A stretch of 64,000 nt of DNA from DATEKX01 sp963726785 (GTDB taxonomy: Bacteria > Acidobacteriota > Blastocatellia > UBA7656), in NCBI GenBank assembly GCA_963726785.1, contig CAVSDJ010000009.1, positions 310,001-374,000 on the forward strand. The letters are read 5' to 3'. Both the position numbers and the translations under genes were made by a program. Shown here one piece after another: positions 42,468 through 52,510 of the stretch. The notes beneath the pieces are model-generated. The model made no database searches. It had not been told where the DNA came from and saw only the letters and a program-made list of their open reading frames with translations. Position 1 is the stretch's first letter. Each line of letters opens with the position of its first letter.

Positions 42468-44888
42468 TTATTCGTAACGAAGCGCGACCATCGGGTCTAC
42501 TTTCATTGCTCGACGCGCCGGTATGTAACAGGCCAGAAGCGCGACTGCGGCAAGCACCAGCGATACTCCTGCGTAGGTTATCGGGTCTGTAGCAGACACG
42601 CCAAACAAAAAGCTGGACAGCAACCGGGTCAGCGCAATTGATGCGGCAAGCCCAAGTCCTACTCCTGTGACGGCCAGCGTCATGCCTTCTTTCAAAACCA
42701 TCTTGAGTATGTCGTCGGTTTGCGCGCCTAGCGCCATGCGCACTCCTATCTCGTGCGTTCTGCGACTGGTCGAAAAACTTATCAATCCGTAAATGCCTAC
42801 GCTTGCCAGCGTCAAAGCTATTGCGGCGAACGAGCCGAGCAACAGCAGATTGAATCGCCTCTCGCCGAGCGATCTTGAAACCAAATCATCAATCGTCGCT
42901 ACGGAAGAGAACGGCAAATTTTTGTTCACTGCCCAGATTTCGCTCTTCACCGCTTGCAGCAACACGCAGGGTCGCTGCTCGTGCGGACGATGTAGGTCAT
43001 CGAGCCATAAGGCTCCTGCAAATGAGGAACAAAAATTTCTGCGCGCGGGTCGCTGTCTAATCCTTCGTGGCGAGCGTCGCCGACAATGCCTATGATCTCG
43101 CGAATCGTATGGCTCGCCGTAGAATCCAAACTTGATCTTTTTTCCGACCGGGTCTTCGTTCGGCCAGTAGCGTCGAGCCAATGTTTCGCCGATAAGCACG
43201 ACCGGGGGCGCGCCCTCTCTGTCGAAACGCGTGAAGAGGCGACCGCGCCTGCAGAGGAATGCTCATCGCCGTGAAGTAATCAGCCGTTGCAGTACGTGAG
43301 ATAAGCAGCCGGCTCATTTCCCGGCAGCGGCTGAGGCTGATCTTCGATTGTAAAGGGTCCGGTTATGTCAATGCTGTTGTCATGAAACGGGAGAGCCGAC
43401 ACTGCGCCTGCCGCTTGTACGCCGGGCAGCGCAGAGATGCGATCAATGGTCTGCTCAAAGAACGCGGCTCTTTGCTGAGGCGTTCGGGCTGGCCCCCACA
43501 CGTGAACTTCGAGTGAAATAGCTTTGTCTGCCGCAAAGCCCGGATCAACCTGCAACAATCGCGCGAAGCTGCGAACGAGCAAACCAGCGCCGACCAGCAG
43601 CGTCAACGCAAGAGCGATTTCTGAAACTACGAGCGCGTTTCGCAATCGGTGACGAGCGGAACTGTCAGCACTGGCGCGACCTCCTTCTTTAAGGGCTTGC
43701 TGAAGGTCTGGTTTCGAGAATTGAATAGCAGGAGCAAGTCCGAATATGAGAGCCGTCAACGCTGACATCGCGACCGCAAAAAAGAGAACGCGCCCATCAA
43801 AACCAATCTGCGCGCCACGCGGAAGATTGCCGGGGCTGAAAGCCATAACCAGATCAACTCCCCATCGAGCCAGCAACGCTCCGCTCACGCCTCCCATCAG
43901 CGCGAGCGCGACGCTTTCAGTAATCAACTGTCGAATGAGTCGAGTGCGAACCGCGCCGAGCGCTGCGCGTATGGCAAACTCTTTCTGCCGCTCGGCCCCT
44001 CTTGCCAGCAAGAGGTTTGCGACGTTGGCGCAGGCGATCAACAATACGAAACCTGCCGCGCCCAACAGCAAGAGCAAAGCGGGCCGCGCCTGCGCTCGCA
44101 TCTGTTCAGAGAGCGGCACGACTACAACGCCTCTTTCTTTGTTGTCCTGCGGGTACTGTTCAGCGAGCCGGGATTGAATCGCCATCATCTCTTGCTGCGC
44201 CTGCTCGACGAGTGACGCCATCTTTCAGCCGCCCGATCACTTTGAAGTACGCCGAGCCGCGATCTTGTTTGTAACTGTCTCGAAAAACCATCGGCGACCA
44301 CATCACTCTGCCGGAAGGAATCTCGACTGAGGCAGGCATTATTCCTACGACCGTGTGAGGCTGGCCGTTGAGCAGAAGCGATTGGCCGACGATATTCGGA
44401 TCAGCGCCGAATCGCTGCCGCCACAGTGCTTCGCCCATGATGATGACTCGATTATTGCCCGCCTGATTTTCTTCGGGCAGAAACGTGCGGCCATAGAGCG
44501 GAGCCACCTTCAGTATGTCGAAGAAGCCTTCCGACACAAGCCACGACCTGAAACGCTCAGGCTCCGTGCTTCCCGTCAGCGTATGACCGTATGGCTCGGC
44601 TGTAGCCAGTTGATCGAAGACTTGATTCTGGTCGCGCCAGTCGAGGAAGTTGGCCGGAGACGCGCCGTCTTCTTTTTTACCTGTCTTCGTGTCGCTCTCC
44701 CAGACCGTTAGTATTCGGTCTACATCTTTGTACGGCAGCGGGCGAAGCAGCACGCTATTGACTACGCTGAAGATGGCCGTGTTCGCGCCTATGCCTAAGG
44801 CCAGAGCCGCGACAGCCACCAGTGTGAAGGCAGGGCTTTTGAGCAACATCCGAAACCCGTAGCGAATGTCTTGGAATAAAGTGTCCAT
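42468..44888 (-). pseudogene. ADOP-family permease, copy 11, about five frameshifts
   Basis: ATG 44888 (MDTLFQDIRYGFRMLLKS; AGGAGG) to stop 42468. Frames change near 44215, 43290, 43245, 43115 (insertions) and 42965 (deletion). The interval between the two outermost shifts contains a clean 313-codon piece with LLIACANVANLLLARGAER. The end VDPMVALRYE is intact. It lies next to dead copy 10, so the damage is clustered. Confidence 0.9.
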
Positions 44889-44908
44889 AAGTCCTCCTAT
44901 GCTTGTGA

Positions 44909-44968
44909 CAGTAGCCCGACCGTGAGGGAGGGCGCAGACACACGCCCTCCCTCACGGTCGGGCTACTG
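44909..44968. repeat. ADOP spacer palindrome, type B/B
   Basis: Perfect 26-base arms 44909-44934 and 44943-44968. Uses the GTGAG form of type B in both arms. Confidence 0.93.
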
Positions 44969-44973
44969 CATAC

Positions 44974-47397
44974 TCATTCGTAGCGTAGCGCGACCATCGG
45001 GTCTACTTTCATGGCGCGGCGCGCAGGGATGTAGCAGGCTAATGCGGCCACTCCACTAAGCAACAGAGATAAGGCAACAAACGTTGTCGTATCGGTAGCA
45101 CTTACACCATAAAGCAAGCTCGACATAACACGAGTCAGCGCGAAAGCGCCCAAAAGTCCGAGCGCCACCCCAATCAATACAAGCGTCATCCCCTGTCCGA
45201 CTACCATCTTCAGAACATCCCCGGAACTGGCTCCCAGAGCCATTCTTATGCCAATCTCGTGTGTGCGCTGCGTGACTGAATAAGAGATGACGCCGTAGAT
45301 TCCTACTGCCGAAAGTATCAACGCCACTGCCGCAAAGACCGCGAGCAAAGTCATGTTGAAACGGTCTCGCGCGAGCGACGTGTGAAGCACTTCGTCCAGA
45401 GTCACGAAGTTAAAAGCGGGCAGGTCTTTGTCAATCGCTTTGATCTCGCTGCGCACTGCGCCAATGATCGAAGTAGGATCATTCGCAGTCCGCGCAGCTA
45501 TCGTCATGCGCCACCGAGGGTGTTGCTCGAACGGCTCGTAAATTTCGGGCAGCACCTCTACGCCTAACCCGATCTGCTTCTCATCACCCACCACGCCGAT
45601 AATCATATGCCACGGCGATTCCATCTCTGCGCGCTCAAACTTTATGCGTTTGCCTATCGGGTCTTCGTTCTTGAAGTGGCTACGCGCGAGCGCCGAATTT
45701 ACTATTACCACCAGCGGGCTTTCGGCGGTGTCGGCTTCGGTGAAATACCGCCCGCGCTCTAAAGGTATGCCCATCGCTCGGAAGTAATCGGGCGTGATTT
45801 CTTTGTGGCGCACTTCAACGCCGTAGTCATCAGGCGCGCGACCTTCGATTGAAAAATCGCCCGTCCAGTTTGTTCCTCTCAGCGCAAGAGCGGAACTCGC
45901 TCCGACAGACTCGACGCCCGGAATCGCCTTAATCCGCCCTAACGCTTCGCCGTAGAAAACCTTCGCCTGTTGTTCTGTTCCGTACTTTGCGTCGGGCAAA
46001 GCAAGATCAAAAGTAAGAACGTTCTCAGACTTGAAACCGGGATCAACCTGCTGAAGTCGCACGAAGCTTTTAAGCATCAAGCCTGCGCCTATGACCAGTA
46101 TCATCGAGAGCGCGACTTCCGAAATCACAAGAAGACTGCGGGCGCTGCGGCTCTGAACACTTCCCGCGACTTTCTGGCCGCCCTCTTTGAGCGCAATCGT
46201 CAGGTCAGGTTTTGAAATCTGCAATGCGGGAGCGAGTCCGAATAAGAGCGCCGTCAAACCTGCTACGGCGAGAGTAAAGAAGAGCACGCGGCCATCAAGA
46301 TTGATCTCGTCTAATCTGGGAATGTTGCCGGGACTTAAAAAAATAAGCAGGTCTTTCGACCATTCGGCCAGCAATAATCCCAGACCGCTGCCTGCAAGCG
46401 ACAACAGCAAACTCTCTGTGAGCAACTGCCTGATGATACGACTGCGTCGTGCGCCGAGCGCAGTGCGAATCGCTATCTCTTTTGATCGTGCCGCGCCGCG
46501 AGCAAGCAACAGGTTGGCAACGTTCGCGCAGGCGATCAGAAGCACAAATCCGACTGCGGCCAGAAAGATGAGCAGGGCAGGGCGCGTGTCTTCTACGATG
46601 AAGTCTTGCAGCGGGCCAAGCCCCGCGCCCATTTTTGTGTTGGTGTCTGGGTACTCTTGTTCGAGCGCAGACATGATGGAATCCATTTCTGCTCGCGCCT
46701 GCTCTACTGTGACGCCGGGTTTCAATCGCGCAATCGTTCGCAGCATGTGAGGTCTGCGAACCGTGGCGATCTGATTCGGATTCCATCCATAAGTGACCCA
46801 CAACTCTGTTTCTCTGGTTGGAAAGTAAAACCCTTCGGGCATCACGCCGATGATGGTTCGCGGGATGCCGCTCAACATGACGGTCTGACCTATTATCTCA
46901 GGGTCAGCGCCGAACATCCGTTTCCACAATCCGTAGCTCAACACGACGACGCGGTCATTGCCCTGCCAGGTGTTTTCCGGCAGCAAGGTTCGACCGAGCA
47001 TGGCTTCGACTCCGAGCACCTGAAAAAGGCCGCCTGTTGATACAAGCCCTTTGATTCGCTCCGGCTCACCGTCAGCCGATAAATAGAAACTGGCGAAACT
47101 CGATCTGTAAGCCGCAAGCCCCTCGAAGACATTATTTCGTTTTTCCCAATCGAGATAATTGGCAGGCGCAACCACATTCACCGTCCAGCCTCTGAGCGGA
47201 TTGGTCTCCCAGATTTGAACTAAGCGACCGGGCTGCTTATAAGCGAGCGGACGGAGCAGAACTGCATTCACTACGCTGAAGATCGCAGTATTCGCGCCGA
47301 TGCCTAGAGCCAAAGTCATAACGGCGACGACAGTGAAAGCGGGCTTCTTCAGAAGCATTCGTATCGCGTATCGCAGGTCTTGAAATAAAGTGCCCAT
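44974..47397 (-). CDS. ADOP-family permease, copy 12, intact
   Basis: 807 residues, ATG 47397 with GAGGAG. Begins MGTLFQDLRYAIRMLLKK, the only Gly-2 copy. The first outer domain has YRSSFASFYLSADGEPERIK and VTYGWNPNQIATVRRPHMLR, without close match in neighbours. Last third: EIGIRMALGASSGDVLKMVV and CYIPARRAMKVDPMVALRYE. Confidence 0.95.
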   Translation of the reverse strand: MGTLFQDLRYAIRMLLKKPAFTVVAVMTLALGIGANTAIFSVVNAVLLRPLAYKQPGRLVQIWETNPLRGWTVNVVAPANYLDWEKRNNVFEGLAAYRSSFASFYLSADGEPERIKGLVSTGGLFQVLGVEAMLGRTLLPENTWQGNDRVVVLSYGLWKRMFGADPEIIGQTVMLSGIPRTIIGVMPEGFYFPTRETELWVTYGWNPNQIATVRRPHMLRTIARLKPGVTVEQARAEMDSIMSALEQEYPDTNTKMGAGLGPLQDFIVEDTRPALLIFLAAVGFVLLIACANVANLLLARGAARSKEIAIRTALGARRSRIIRQLLTESLLLSLAGSGLGLLLAEWSKDLLIFLSPGNIPRLDEINLDGRVLFFTLAVAGLTALLFGLAPALQISKPDLTIALKEGGQKVAGSVQSRSARSLLVISEVALSMILVIGAGLMLKSFVRLQQVDPGFKSENVLTFDLALPDAKYGTEQQAKVFYGEALGRIKAIPGVESVGASSALALRGTNWTGDFSIEGRAPDDYGVEVRHKEITPDYFRAMGIPLERGRYFTEADTAESPLVVIVNSALARSHFKNEDPIGKRIKFERAEMESPWHMIIGVVGDEKQIGLGVEVLPEIYEPFEQHPRWRMTIAARTANDPTSIIGAVRSEIKAIDKDLPAFNFVTLDEVLHTSLARDRFNMTLLAVFAAVALILSAVGIYGVISYSVTQRTHEIGIRMALGASSGDVLKMVVGQGMTLVLIGVALGLLGAFALTRVMSSLLYGVSATDTTTFVALSLLLSGVAALACYIPARRAMKVDPMVALRYE

Positions 47398-47420
47398 AGA
47401 TTCTCCTCAGATTTTGACAA

Positions 47421-47474
47421 TAGCCCGCGCGTCAGCAAGGGCAAGCTCGCACGCCCTTGCTGACGCGCGGGCTA
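47421..47474. repeat. ADOP spacer palindrome, type A/A variant
   Basis: Perfect 22-base arms 47421-47442 and 47453-47474 with GTCAGCAAGGGC in place of GTAAGCAAGGGC; both arms carry the change. Confidence 0.92.
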
Positions 47475-47478
47475 CTGC

Positions 47479-49887
47479 CTATTCATAGCGAAGCGCAACC
47501 ATCGGGTCTATTTTTGTAGCTCTATGCGCGGGCACAGCGCAGGCAAGGAGAGCCATCCCTATAAGTAGTGTTGAAATGAGCGCAAAGGTTGCAGGGTCTG
47601 TAGCAGACACGCCGAACAATAAGCTTGTCATCAAACGAGTCAAAAACAGCGATGCGACCAGACCTGAGACTATGCCAGCCGTCGCAAGCATCAGCCCTTG
47701 TTTCACTACCATCTTGAGCACGTCTGACGATTGTGCGCCTAAAGCCATGCGAATGCCGATTTCGCGCGTTCGCTCGGCGACAGTATAAGACATCACCCCG
47801 TAAACTCCGATTGCTGCCAGCACCAAAGCCATAAGCGCAAAGATGGTAAGCAGCGCCATGTTGAATCGGCGAGGCGCAACCGAAGCCTGTATGCGCTTCT
47901 CCATTGTGCCGACGCTGTAAACAGGCGCGTCTTTGTCTGCTGCGCGAATCTCGCTTCGCACGGCATCGGCGAGGCTCATCGGAGAAACGCTCGTGCGAAT
48001 GAGTATGTCCATAGTGCCTCGTGGTCGCTGCGCGTGAGGCTCGTAAGTCGCAAGCTTCGGCTCGGCGTCAAGCCCCGTGTTCTTAACGTCTCCTGCTACT
48101 GCGACGATGGTGAGCCAGGGTTCGCGCTCCGGCGGGCCTATCTTGATTCGCTTGCCGAGGGCATCTCCGTTCGGCCAGTAGCGGCGAGCCATCTCCTGAT
48201 TGACGATAATGACCATCGAATGGCCGCCTCTGTCCCGCTCATCGAACGGGCGTCCTTCGAGAAGGGGAATAGACATGGTTTGAAAGTAATTCGGAAGCAC
48301 GCGCCTGAAACTGGCTCCTGGAGCCTCTCCTGGGGCGAACGGTCTGCCTTCGATAGCCAGTTCGCCGTTGCTGTCGCCCCCGCTTATCGGCAGGGTGCTG
48401 GTGGCGCTCGCCGATTGCACGCCCGGTATTGCTTCGAGCCGCTCTCTCATCTGCTGATAAAAAGAGATGACCGGCTCGTTATCTGTGTAACGCGGGCCTG
48501 CCAGCGATACGGTCATCGTCAACAGGTTCTCAGGCTGAAAACCCGGATTGACATTCGTCAGTTGCCGGAAGCTTTTAATCATCAGCCCCGCGCCGATCAA
48601 CAGCACCAAAGACAAAGCCACTTCCGCGATAACCATCACGCTGCGCGTCAAGTGGCGAGTGCGGCTTGCCGTGCTCTTGCCTTCTTTGAGCGTTTCGTTA
48701 AGGTCAGGATTGGATGCCTGAAAGGCTGGCGCAAATCCGAAAACCAGACCGGTCACGAATGAAACCGCGAAAGTGAAGCCGAGCACATACCGGTCAATCC
48801 CTATCTCTTTAACGCGCGGCAGGTAATCGGGAACGTTGGCGACGAGCAGGTCAACTCCCCAGAGAGCTAACAGCAGACCCAGGCCGCCGCCTACGAGTGC
48901 CAGCAGCATGCTTTCAGTCAGCAGTTGCCGCATAACACGCCAACGTGATGCGCCAAGCGCAGTGCGAATGGCAATCTCCTTTTGTCTTGAAGCGGCGCGC
49001 GCGAGCAGCAGATTTGCGACGTTGGCGCAGGCGATCAACAACACGAACAGAACCGCAGACAACAGCACAAAGAGCGCGGGCCGCACATCGCCTACGATCT
49101 CATCGCGCATCGGCACAACTCTGATGCCGTGACCGGGATCAGTCCCCGGGTATTGCTCCTGAATGCGAGCGGCGACAGCCTGCAAATCCGAACGCGCCTG
49201 CTCGGTTGAAAGGCCGGGTTTGAGTCGCCCGACAACGGAAAGGAAATGAACTGTGCGATTCGTCATCTGATCGGCCAACGGACCAAGCGCCAGCCATAGC
49301 CCTACGGTTTCATTTGGAAACTCGAAGTCGCGAGGCATGACGGCGATCACCGGATAGGCTCTGCCGTTGAGGGTGATCGTCTTGCCAATGATTTCAGGGT
49401 CAGAGCCGAACCCGCGCGCCCACAAGCGGTGGCTCATCACGACGACAGTGCTCGCGCCGGGCTTGTCTTCGTCGGGAAGAAAAGAGCGACCCAGAGCAGG
49501 CTTGACTCGCAGCAGATCAAAGAGGTTTGAAGAGACGAGCGCAATAGGAACGCGCGACGGTTCATCGCCACCTGTGAGCGTCACGTTTGAATACCTGATC
49601 GCAGCGACCTGCTCGAAGCTCTGGTTTTGATTTTGCCACTCGACGAAGTTCGGGTAAGAGACTCCGTAGCGGTCAGAGCTGTCCAGTCCGGCAGTCTCAT
49701 TAAGGATCATCAATTGGTCTGACGCTTCGTATGGAAGCGGGCGCAACAGCGTGGCGTTGACAACGCTGAAGATGGCGCTGTTAGCTCCTATTCCAATCAT
49801 CAGCGCCAGGACTGCCGTCAAAGTGAACCCCGGACTTTTTATCAATGTTCGAGCGGCGTATCGCAGGTCTTGAATCAAAGTCTCCAT
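47479..49887 (-). CDS. ADOP-family permease, copy 13, intact
   Basis: 802 residues, ATG 49887 with GGAGG. Start METLIQDLRYAARTLIKSPG. Its first helix has the unusual LALMIGIGANSAIFSVVNA. The linker between the permease halves is short and basic (STASRTRHLTRSV). The last ending is CAVPAHRATKIDPMVALRYE; PAHR in place of PARR is shared only with the deletion derivative at 60095, pointing to a related 3' end. Confidence 0.95.
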   Translation of the reverse strand: METLIQDLRYAARTLIKSPGFTLTAVLALMIGIGANSAIFSVVNATLLRPLPYEASDQLMILNETAGLDSSDRYGVSYPNFVEWQNQNQSFEQVAAIRYSNVTLTGGDEPSRVPIALVSSNLFDLLRVKPALGRSFLPDEDKPGASTVVVMSHRLWARGFGSDPEIIGKTITLNGRAYPVIAVMPRDFEFPNETVGLWLALGPLADQMTNRTVHFLSVVGRLKPGLSTEQARSDLQAVAARIQEQYPGTDPGHGIRVVPMRDEIVGDVRPALFVLLSAVLFVLLIACANVANLLLARAASRQKEIAIRTALGASRWRVMRQLLTESMLLALVGGGLGLLLALWGVDLLVANVPDYLPRVKEIGIDRYVLGFTFAVSFVTGLVFGFAPAFQASNPDLNETLKEGKSTASRTRHLTRSVMVIAEVALSLVLLIGAGLMIKSFRQLTNVNPGFQPENLLTMTVSLAGPRYTDNEPVISFYQQMRERLEAIPGVQSASATSTLPISGGDSNGELAIEGRPFAPGEAPGASFRRVLPNYFQTMSIPLLEGRPFDERDRGGHSMVIIVNQEMARRYWPNGDALGKRIKIGPPEREPWLTIVAVAGDVKNTGLDAEPKLATYEPHAQRPRGTMDILIRTSVSPMSLADAVRSEIRAADKDAPVYSVGTMEKRIQASVAPRRFNMALLTIFALMALVLAAIGVYGVMSYTVAERTREIGIRMALGAQSSDVLKMVVKQGLMLATAGIVSGLVASLFLTRLMTSLLFGVSATDPATFALISTLLIGMALLACAVPAHRATKIDPMVALRYE

Positions 49888-49904
49888 TCTTCCTCCGCTT
49901 GTTA

Positions 49905-49964
49905 CAGTAGCCCGACCGTGAGGGAGGGCGGGTGTCTGCGCCCTCCCTCACGGTCGGGCTACTG
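49905..49964. repeat. ADOP spacer palindrome, type B/B
   Basis: Perfect 26-base arms 49905-49930 and 49939-49964, GTGAG form; loop GGTGTCTG. Confidence 0.93.
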
Positions 49965-49965
49965 A

Positions 49966-52434
49966 CTATTCGTATCTGAGCGCGACACCGGGGTCTACTT
50001 TCGTAGCTCGCCGCGCAGGTATGTAGCACGCAAGCAGAGCTACTGAAATCAGCAACGCCGCTATGCCTGCAAATGTCGTTGAATCGGTAGCCGACACGCC
50101 GAACAGCAAGCTCGACATCACGCGAGTCAATGCCATAGCTCCCGCCAAACCTGATGCTACGCCGATCAGCACCAGCCGCATCCCTTGCCCGATTACCAGC
50201 TTCAGTATGTCCCTGGAACTGGCTCCCAGAGCCATTCTTATGCCAATCTCGCGCGTGCGCTCTGTTACTGAGTGAGCAAGGACGCTGTAAATGCCGAGCG
50301 CTGCCAGAAACAATGCCAACGCCGCATAGACAGCCATCAGCGTTGCCACAGCGCGGCTCGACCCTTCTTCTTCCGAAAGCCGTTCATCGAGCGTGCGAAT
50401 GTCATAAACAGGCAGATCAGGATCAAGCGATTTTGCAGCCTGCATCATGGCTGTGGCTGCGCTGGCCGAATCCATCGTGGTTCTCATCGCGACGACCAGT
50501 GCTCGATTGGGTCGTTGCGAATAGGGCAGGTAAACATCCAGTTGCGGGTCGAAAGCTTGCGCGCCCTGATTAGATGTGAAGCGAGGGCGGAGCCGCGCGT
50601 CGGCGGCAATGCCGATAACGGTTATCAATCCATTCAGCCCTTGCGGTTGAAATCGCTTGCCCATTGCATCTTCGTCAGGCCACAAATTCTTCGCAAGGCT
50701 TTCGCTGATAATTGCTACCATCGGAGTTTGGGCTGTGTCCTGCCAGTCGAAATCTCGCCCGCGCAAAAGCGGGATGCCGAGACCCGCGAGTCCGCCCGGA
50801 TTCGTGCTGTGGCGATGTACCATCTGAAAGTCAGCGGGGCCAGTCACCGGGCGACCTTCCGGCGCGGCATAAAGCACCCATGTGCTCCGCCCCACGTCGC
50901 TCGGCCCCCAGACTATCGCCGACTGCACGCCCGGCGTGCTTTCGACTTTCTCTATCAAGCTTCTGGCGAATTGAACTCGCGACTCTGGCTGGTTGTAGCG
51001 GTTCGAACTCAAGTTCATCCGCAGAGTTAGCAGATGATCGGTTGGAAAATTCAATCCCGTAGACGCGAGCTTCTGAAAACTTTTCAGCATCAGCCCCGCG
51101 CCGATCAGCAGCATGAGCGAGAGGCTTACTTCGGCTACGATCAATAGACGACGAGTCTTTCCATGTCCCAGGCCGCCTGATTGTTTGCTGCTTTGATTGA
51201 GCACGTCTCGTATGTCTACTTTTGCGCTCTCGATTGCCGGAACCAGCCCGAAGATCAGGCCTGTGGCGAGCGATAGAAGAATTGACATCGCAAGCACCTG
51301 CCCGTCTATTTGAATGTTCACAAAAGCCGGAAGCCTGAGAGCGCCCCATGAACTCATAAGGCTCACGGCCCACATTGCCATCAGCAAACCAAGCCCGCCT
51401 GCAATCAAAGACAACAGCGAGCATTCGACGAGCAACTGCCTGATAAGACGAAATCGAGTCGCGCCCAACGCCGACCGCACGGCCATCTCTTTGCGGCGGC
51501 CAACGACTCTCGCAAGCAAAAGGTTGGCGACGTTTGCGCAGCCGATGAGCAACACAAACCCTGAGCCTGCCAGCAACAGCAAAACAGGGCTGTAGAAATC
51601 GCCGACGAAATGATCTTTCAAAGGCCAGATGTTCAGGCCGAAGCCTTTGTTAGTCGCCGGGTACATTTCTTCGAGACGAACGGCAATCGCTCGAAGATCG
51701 GTTCTTGCCTGGGCGAGACTGACGCCATCTTTGAGCCGGGCCACGCCCCAGAACAGCCGCCCATTTCGATCTGCGAATACATCACGACCGGGCAGCAGTT
51801 GCAGATACATTCCCATAGGCAACCAGACATCAATTTCGGGGCGTGATGTTTCTTCCAGATCGCGAAACTCAGGCTTCATCACTCCGATCACCGTGACCGG
51901 CACCTGATTGAATTGGAGCTTCCGCCCGACGATTTCCGGGTCGCTCCCGAACACACGTTGCCAGCACCCGTGACTTAAAACAACGACCGGCTGCGCATCC
52001 GGCGCGCGATTTTCTTCCGGCGAGAAAGTGCGGCCCATCGCGCTTTTTGCGTCGAACAAGTCGAAGTAAGAAGCGGTGATGAAGTTCGCCGTCAACCGCA
52101 CAGGCTCGCCTGCTCCGGCCAAAACCACAGCGTCAAAATCGTGATAAGCGGCTACTTTATCAAAGACCTGATTCTGCGCCTGTAGATCGGCGAAATCCGG
52201 CAGCGAGAAGTTATCATCTCCCGGAGAACTGCCGGGAAATGCGCCCGTGAGCCAGATCAACCGCTCTGCTCCTTTATACGGCAGATCTCGGAGGAAGATG
52301 GCTTGAGCTGCACTGAAGATCGCAGTGTTCGCGCCGATGCCTAAAGCGAGCGTCAGCACTACGGCAACGGTGAAGCCGGGGCGCTTGGCAAGCATTCGCA
52401 TGCCATAGCGCAGGTCTTGAAATAAAGCACTCAT
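49966..52434 (-). CDS. ADOP-family permease, copy 14, intact, longest copy
   Basis: 822 residues from ATG 52434 (MSALFQDLRYGMRMLAKR; AAGGAG). The open frame continues to 52482, but those codons are the spacer palindrome. It has SAAQAIFLRDLPY for the usual SVVNAVLLRPLP, an expanded first outer domain (MYLQLLPGRDVFADRNGRLF), and CANVANLLLARVVGRRKEMAVR. The ending is VDPGVALRYE, as in copy 6. Confidence 0.95.
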   Translation of the reverse strand: MSALFQDLRYGMRMLAKRPGFTVAVVLTLALGIGANTAIFSAAQAIFLRDLPYKGAERLIWLTGAFPGSSPGDDNFSLPDFADLQAQNQVFDKVAAYHDFDAVVLAGAGEPVRLTANFITASYFDLFDAKSAMGRTFSPEENRAPDAQPVVVLSHGCWQRVFGSDPEIVGRKLQFNQVPVTVIGVMKPEFRDLEETSRPEIDVWLPMGMYLQLLPGRDVFADRNGRLFWGVARLKDGVSLAQARTDLRAIAVRLEEMYPATNKGFGLNIWPLKDHFVGDFYSPVLLLLAGSGFVLLIGCANVANLLLARVVGRRKEMAVRSALGATRFRLIRQLLVECSLLSLIAGGLGLLMAMWAVSLMSSWGALRLPAFVNIQIDGQVLAMSILLSLATGLIFGLVPAIESAKVDIRDVLNQSSKQSGGLGHGKTRRLLIVAEVSLSLMLLIGAGLMLKSFQKLASTGLNFPTDHLLTLRMNLSSNRYNQPESRVQFARSLIEKVESTPGVQSAIVWGPSDVGRSTWVLYAAPEGRPVTGPADFQMVHRHSTNPGGLAGLGIPLLRGRDFDWQDTAQTPMVAIISESLAKNLWPDEDAMGKRFQPQGLNGLITVIGIAADARLRPRFTSNQGAQAFDPQLDVYLPYSQRPNRALVVAMRTTMDSASAATAMMQAAKSLDPDLPVYDIRTLDERLSEEEGSSRAVATLMAVYAALALFLAALGIYSVLAHSVTERTREIGIRMALGASSRDILKLVIGQGMRLVLIGVASGLAGAMALTRVMSSLLFGVSATDSTTFAGIAALLISVALLACYIPARRATKVDPGVALRYE

Positions 52435-52449
52435 AATACTCCTTCGCGT

Positions 52450-52509
52450 CAGTAGCCCGACCGTGAGGGAGGGCGCAGACACACGCCCTCCATAACGGTC
52501 GGGCTACTG
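52450..52509. repeat. ADOP spacer palindrome, type B/B with mismatches
   Basis: Left arm 52450-52475, right arm 52484-52509; 26 bases with two mismatches (CATAACGG against CCTCACGG), the least well matched pure B element. Confidence 0.9.
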
Positions 52510-52510
52510 C

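Noticed and set aside
52435..52482. N-terminal extensions of ADOP frames into the spacers (copies 2, 5, 14, 18)
   Set aside because: The extra codons are translations of the spacer palindrome; a good ribosome binding site lies before the conserved M-x-x-L-x-x-D start instead.
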